DNA of 8,173 bases from SMXQ01 sp033720855 (GTDB taxonomy: Bacteria > Pseudomonadota > Alphaproteobacteria > SMXQ01), in the NCBI GenBank assembly GCA_033720855.1, contig JAWWBR010000147.1, positions 1 to 8,173 on the forward strand, in the 5' to 3' direction. Every line of letters begins with the position of its first letter. The stretch's first letter is position 1. Shown piece by piece: positions 6,659 through 8,173 of the stretch. Below the pieces are notes generated by a model that worked only from the letters and a program-made list of their open reading frames with translations, was not told where the DNA came from and searched no databases. Both the position numbers and the translations under genes were made by a program.

Positions 6659-7954
6659 CTAATTGGTGCACTTGATGGTCTTGGCCGCATCCCGATGGCC
6701 GAGATAGGTGATGTCGCACACCATGCCGACCGTGAGCGCCTTGCGCTTGACCTTCTTTCCGTTGACGAAGATCTTGGCGCGCCGCGCACTGGCGCGGACC
6801 GTCTTGCCGCCGTCCTTGAAGAAGATGTTGCGTTTCTTGATGCGCTCGATCTTGGTGCCCTTGACGTTCAGCCATTTCAGCTGGGCCTGGGAGACATCGG
6901 CCTTCTTCAGCTTGGTCGCTTCATTGGCCCGGGCAATGAGGGACTTGGGCGACTGAAAGAGACGCGCGATATGGGCCTGCACCTCGGCCCCGGTGATCGG
7001 CGAGAGCGGCGTCCGCACCTTCTTGGCGTCGGCCTGGAACTTGGCATCATTCATGGTCGCCTCGAAGGCCTTGCGCAGTGCCGCCACGCGGTCGGCGGGC
7101 ACGCCCGGGGGCGCCACGTAGGGCCGGCCCATGTATTGCCGGGCGACGAGGAATTCGAGCACCCGGACGTCGTCGGCCGAGCTCGCCATATCCATGACGA
7201 AGGGCACGCCCTTCAGCTCGGGATGGGGCTGCTTGCCGACCTGGATGATGACCTTGATCTTCTTGTCCCGCAGAAGGTGGAAGGCCTGAGCCTTGAGGCT
7301 GTCCCAGCCGACGCCGCACAGGCCCTCGACCTCGCCGCGCTGCATCGCCAGGATGACCGAGGTGGTCGAGGGATAGCCCTTGATGATCTTGAGCTTGGCG
7401 CCGGTGAGCGTCTTGAGGAAGGCGGGCACCAGGTTGGTCGAAGAGGACGAGGCGCCGGTGCCGCCGACCACCAGGGTGGTCTTCTTGGCGTCGGGCCAGG
7501 ACTGCACCTTGGCCTCAGGCGAAGAGATGCAGGTTGTGGTCAGCTGGTTGACCGACCCGAGCCAGTTGAACTCGGCGGACTTGTAGCGCGCGCCGCGGCC
7601 GAACAGCTCTTGGACGACGATGGTGTTGTGGACGCCGGCGATCTCGCGCCCGTCGCGTTTGGCCTTGTTGTAGAGGTATCCGGCGAGCCTCAGTCCCGAG
7701 GCGCCCGGCATGTTCTTGACGATGGTGGCCGTCGGCTGCCCCGGCAGGTGGCGGTGGATATGGCGCGACATCAATCGGCCGTACCGGTCATAGCCGCCGC
7801 CTGGGGCCGAACCCACGAACAAGGTGATGGAGCGCCCCTTGTAGAAATCCGCGACCGGATCGGCCTGGGCCGGCGTCGCCGCTGTTCCCGCCGCCCCGGC
7901 GGCGATCAGGCCGGTCATGGACAAACCCGTAACGATGCGTGAGATCGAATGCAT
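6659..7954 (-). CDS. TctC/Bug-family periplasmic solute-binding protein with C-terminal extension
   Basis: A 431-residue predicted periplasmic receptor of the tripartite tricarboxylate transporter (TctC/Bug) family, which binds carboxylates or similar small anions. The start at 7954 is supported by GGGGAGGA just upstream and by a clear signal peptide: basic SR, a hydrophobic core, and a likely signal peptidase I cut after A31 in PAQA-DP. The ligand-binding fold begins at FYKGRSITLFVGSAPGGGYD (37-56), with the family's PGGG-x-D loop, then NMPGASGLRLAGYLYN (81-96) and the YVAPPGVPADRVAALRKAF segment (279-297). The binding domain ends near residue 345, which is the usual family size. Another 85 or so residues follow, and residues 362-431 look like a separate small basic beta-rich domain. 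Four cysteines (142, 213, 413, 429) remain after export, two in the extension, so disulfides are possible. No TctA/TctB membrane genes are adjacent, which is common for Bug receptors. The ligand cannot be told. Confidence 0.9.
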   Translation of the reverse strand: MHSISRIVTGLSMTGLIAAGAAGTAATPAQADPVADFYKGRSITLFVGSAPGGGYDRYGRLMSRHIHRHLPGQPTATIVKNMPGASGLRLAGYLYNKAKRDGREIAGVHNTIVVQELFGRGARYKSAEFNWLGSVNQLTTTCISSPEAKVQSWPDAKKTTLVVGGTGASSSSTNLVPAFLKTLTGAKLKIIKGYPSTTSVILAMQRGEVEGLCGVGWDSLKAQAFHLLRDKKIKVIIQVGKQPHPELKGVPFVMDMASSADDVRVLEFLVARQYMGRPYVAPPGVPADRVAALRKAFEATMNDAKFQADAKKVRTPLSPITGAEVQAHIARLFQSPKSLIARANEATKLKKADVSQAQLKWLNVKGTKIERIKKRNIFFKDGGKTVRASARRAKIFVNGKKVKRKALTVGMVCDITYLGHRDAAKTIKCTN

Positions 7955-8094
7955 GCCTTCCTCCCCTATTGATCCTGCGTTGTCCGTGTCGCAGGGCGTT
8001 GACGCGGTGTGGTGGGACGAAGCGTAGCACTCGGCGCGGGCCAAAAAAATAGCGTTGCGCGGTACCGTGGCGGGTGCGCGGGGCGACGACGGGA

Positions 8095-8122
8095 TTGTCG
8101 GCGGGCGAATCCGGGGTAGAAT
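8095..8122 (+). promoter_or_regulatory. Candidate sigma-70-type promoter for the gene starting at 8159
   Basis: TTGTCG (8095-8100, 4 of 6) and TAGAAT (8117-8122, 5 of 6) are separated by 16 bases. Transcription would begin near 8129, giving a leader of about 30 bases before the start codon. It lies in the 204-bp space between the divergent receptor gene and the next gene and is the best promoter-like match I found in the window. Confidence 0.45.
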
Positions 8123-8144
8123 TCGAAAAAAGCGATCACCGCCC

Positions 8145-8153
8145 AGGGGAGGA
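8145..8153 (+). promoter_or_regulatory. Ribosome binding site defining the start at 8159
   Basis: AGGGGAGGA is a strong Shine-Dalgarno match, five bases before ATG at 8159. It is the main evidence that the last bases of the window open a real gene. Confidence 0.7.
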
Positions 8154-8158
8154 CCCTC

Positions 8159-8173
8159 ATGCCCGATTACAAG
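8159..8173 (+). CDS. Start of an unidentified gene, cut by the window edge
   Basis: Only five codons are visible (Met-Pro-Asp-Tyr-Lys). The strong ribosome site and the promoter-like sequence upstream make a genuine start likely. MP-x-YK is a frequent opening of acyl-CoA dehydrogenases of the FadE type in proteobacteria, but five residues are far too few to identify a protein, so this is only a hint. It is divergent from the TctC-type receptor gene. Confidence 0.6.

Noticed and set aside
6482..7942. A 486-codon open frame on the plus strand opposite the TctC-type gene
   Set aside because: It is antisense to a well-supported receptor gene, is rich in Gly/Arg/Asp/Leu as expected from GC-rich shadow frames, has no recognisable domain, and starts inside the terminator stem.

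Overview
The window is high-GC DNA (roughly two-thirds G+C by eye) from what is most likely an alphaproteobacterium, probably a Rhodospirillales-like lineage. The GroEL tail, the TatD / metallo-beta-lactamase / MazG cluster and the TctC-type periplasmic receptor all fit that placement. This is inferred from protein style and gene neighbourhood; no rRNA or other taxonomic marker is present.

Layout, left to right. (1) The 3' half of groEL (+), ending in a Gly-Gly-Met tail and a strong intrinsic terminator. (2) A 3-hydroxyisobutyrate dehydrogenase-family oxidoreductase (+). (3) mazG (-), convergent with it. (4) A GNAT acetyltransferase (+), divergent from mazG. (5) A short AT-rich intergenic stretch with a small inverted repeat. 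(6) A PhnP/PqqB-like metallo-beta-lactamase-fold hydrolase (-) and, upstream of it, a TatD-family metal hydrolase (-). (7) A Sel1-repeat lipoprotein (-) made of seven exact 36-residue repeats. (8) A structured spacer with a good minus-strand terminator. (9) A TctC/Bug-family solute-binding protein (-) with an unusual C-terminal extension. (10) A divergent promoter, a strong ribosome binding site and the first five codons of a further plus-strand gene cut off by the window edge.

Working together: the tatD, metallo-hydrolase and mazG genes all lie on the minus strand and form a plausible housekeeping set for nucleotide and nucleic-acid quality control, with the GNAT gene interposed on the other strand. 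GroEL is general protein folding. The TctC-type receptor has no membrane partners in view and looks like an orphan binding protein. Nothing indicates a phage, transposon, CRISPR array or defence island. The window is mostly ordinary chromosome. The features most worth a second look are the C-terminal domain on the TctC-type receptor, a low-GC codon island with a perfect 16-bp palindrome inside the metallo-hydrolase gene, and the AT-rich junction beside the GNAT gene. I found no convincing evidence of a wholly new system.
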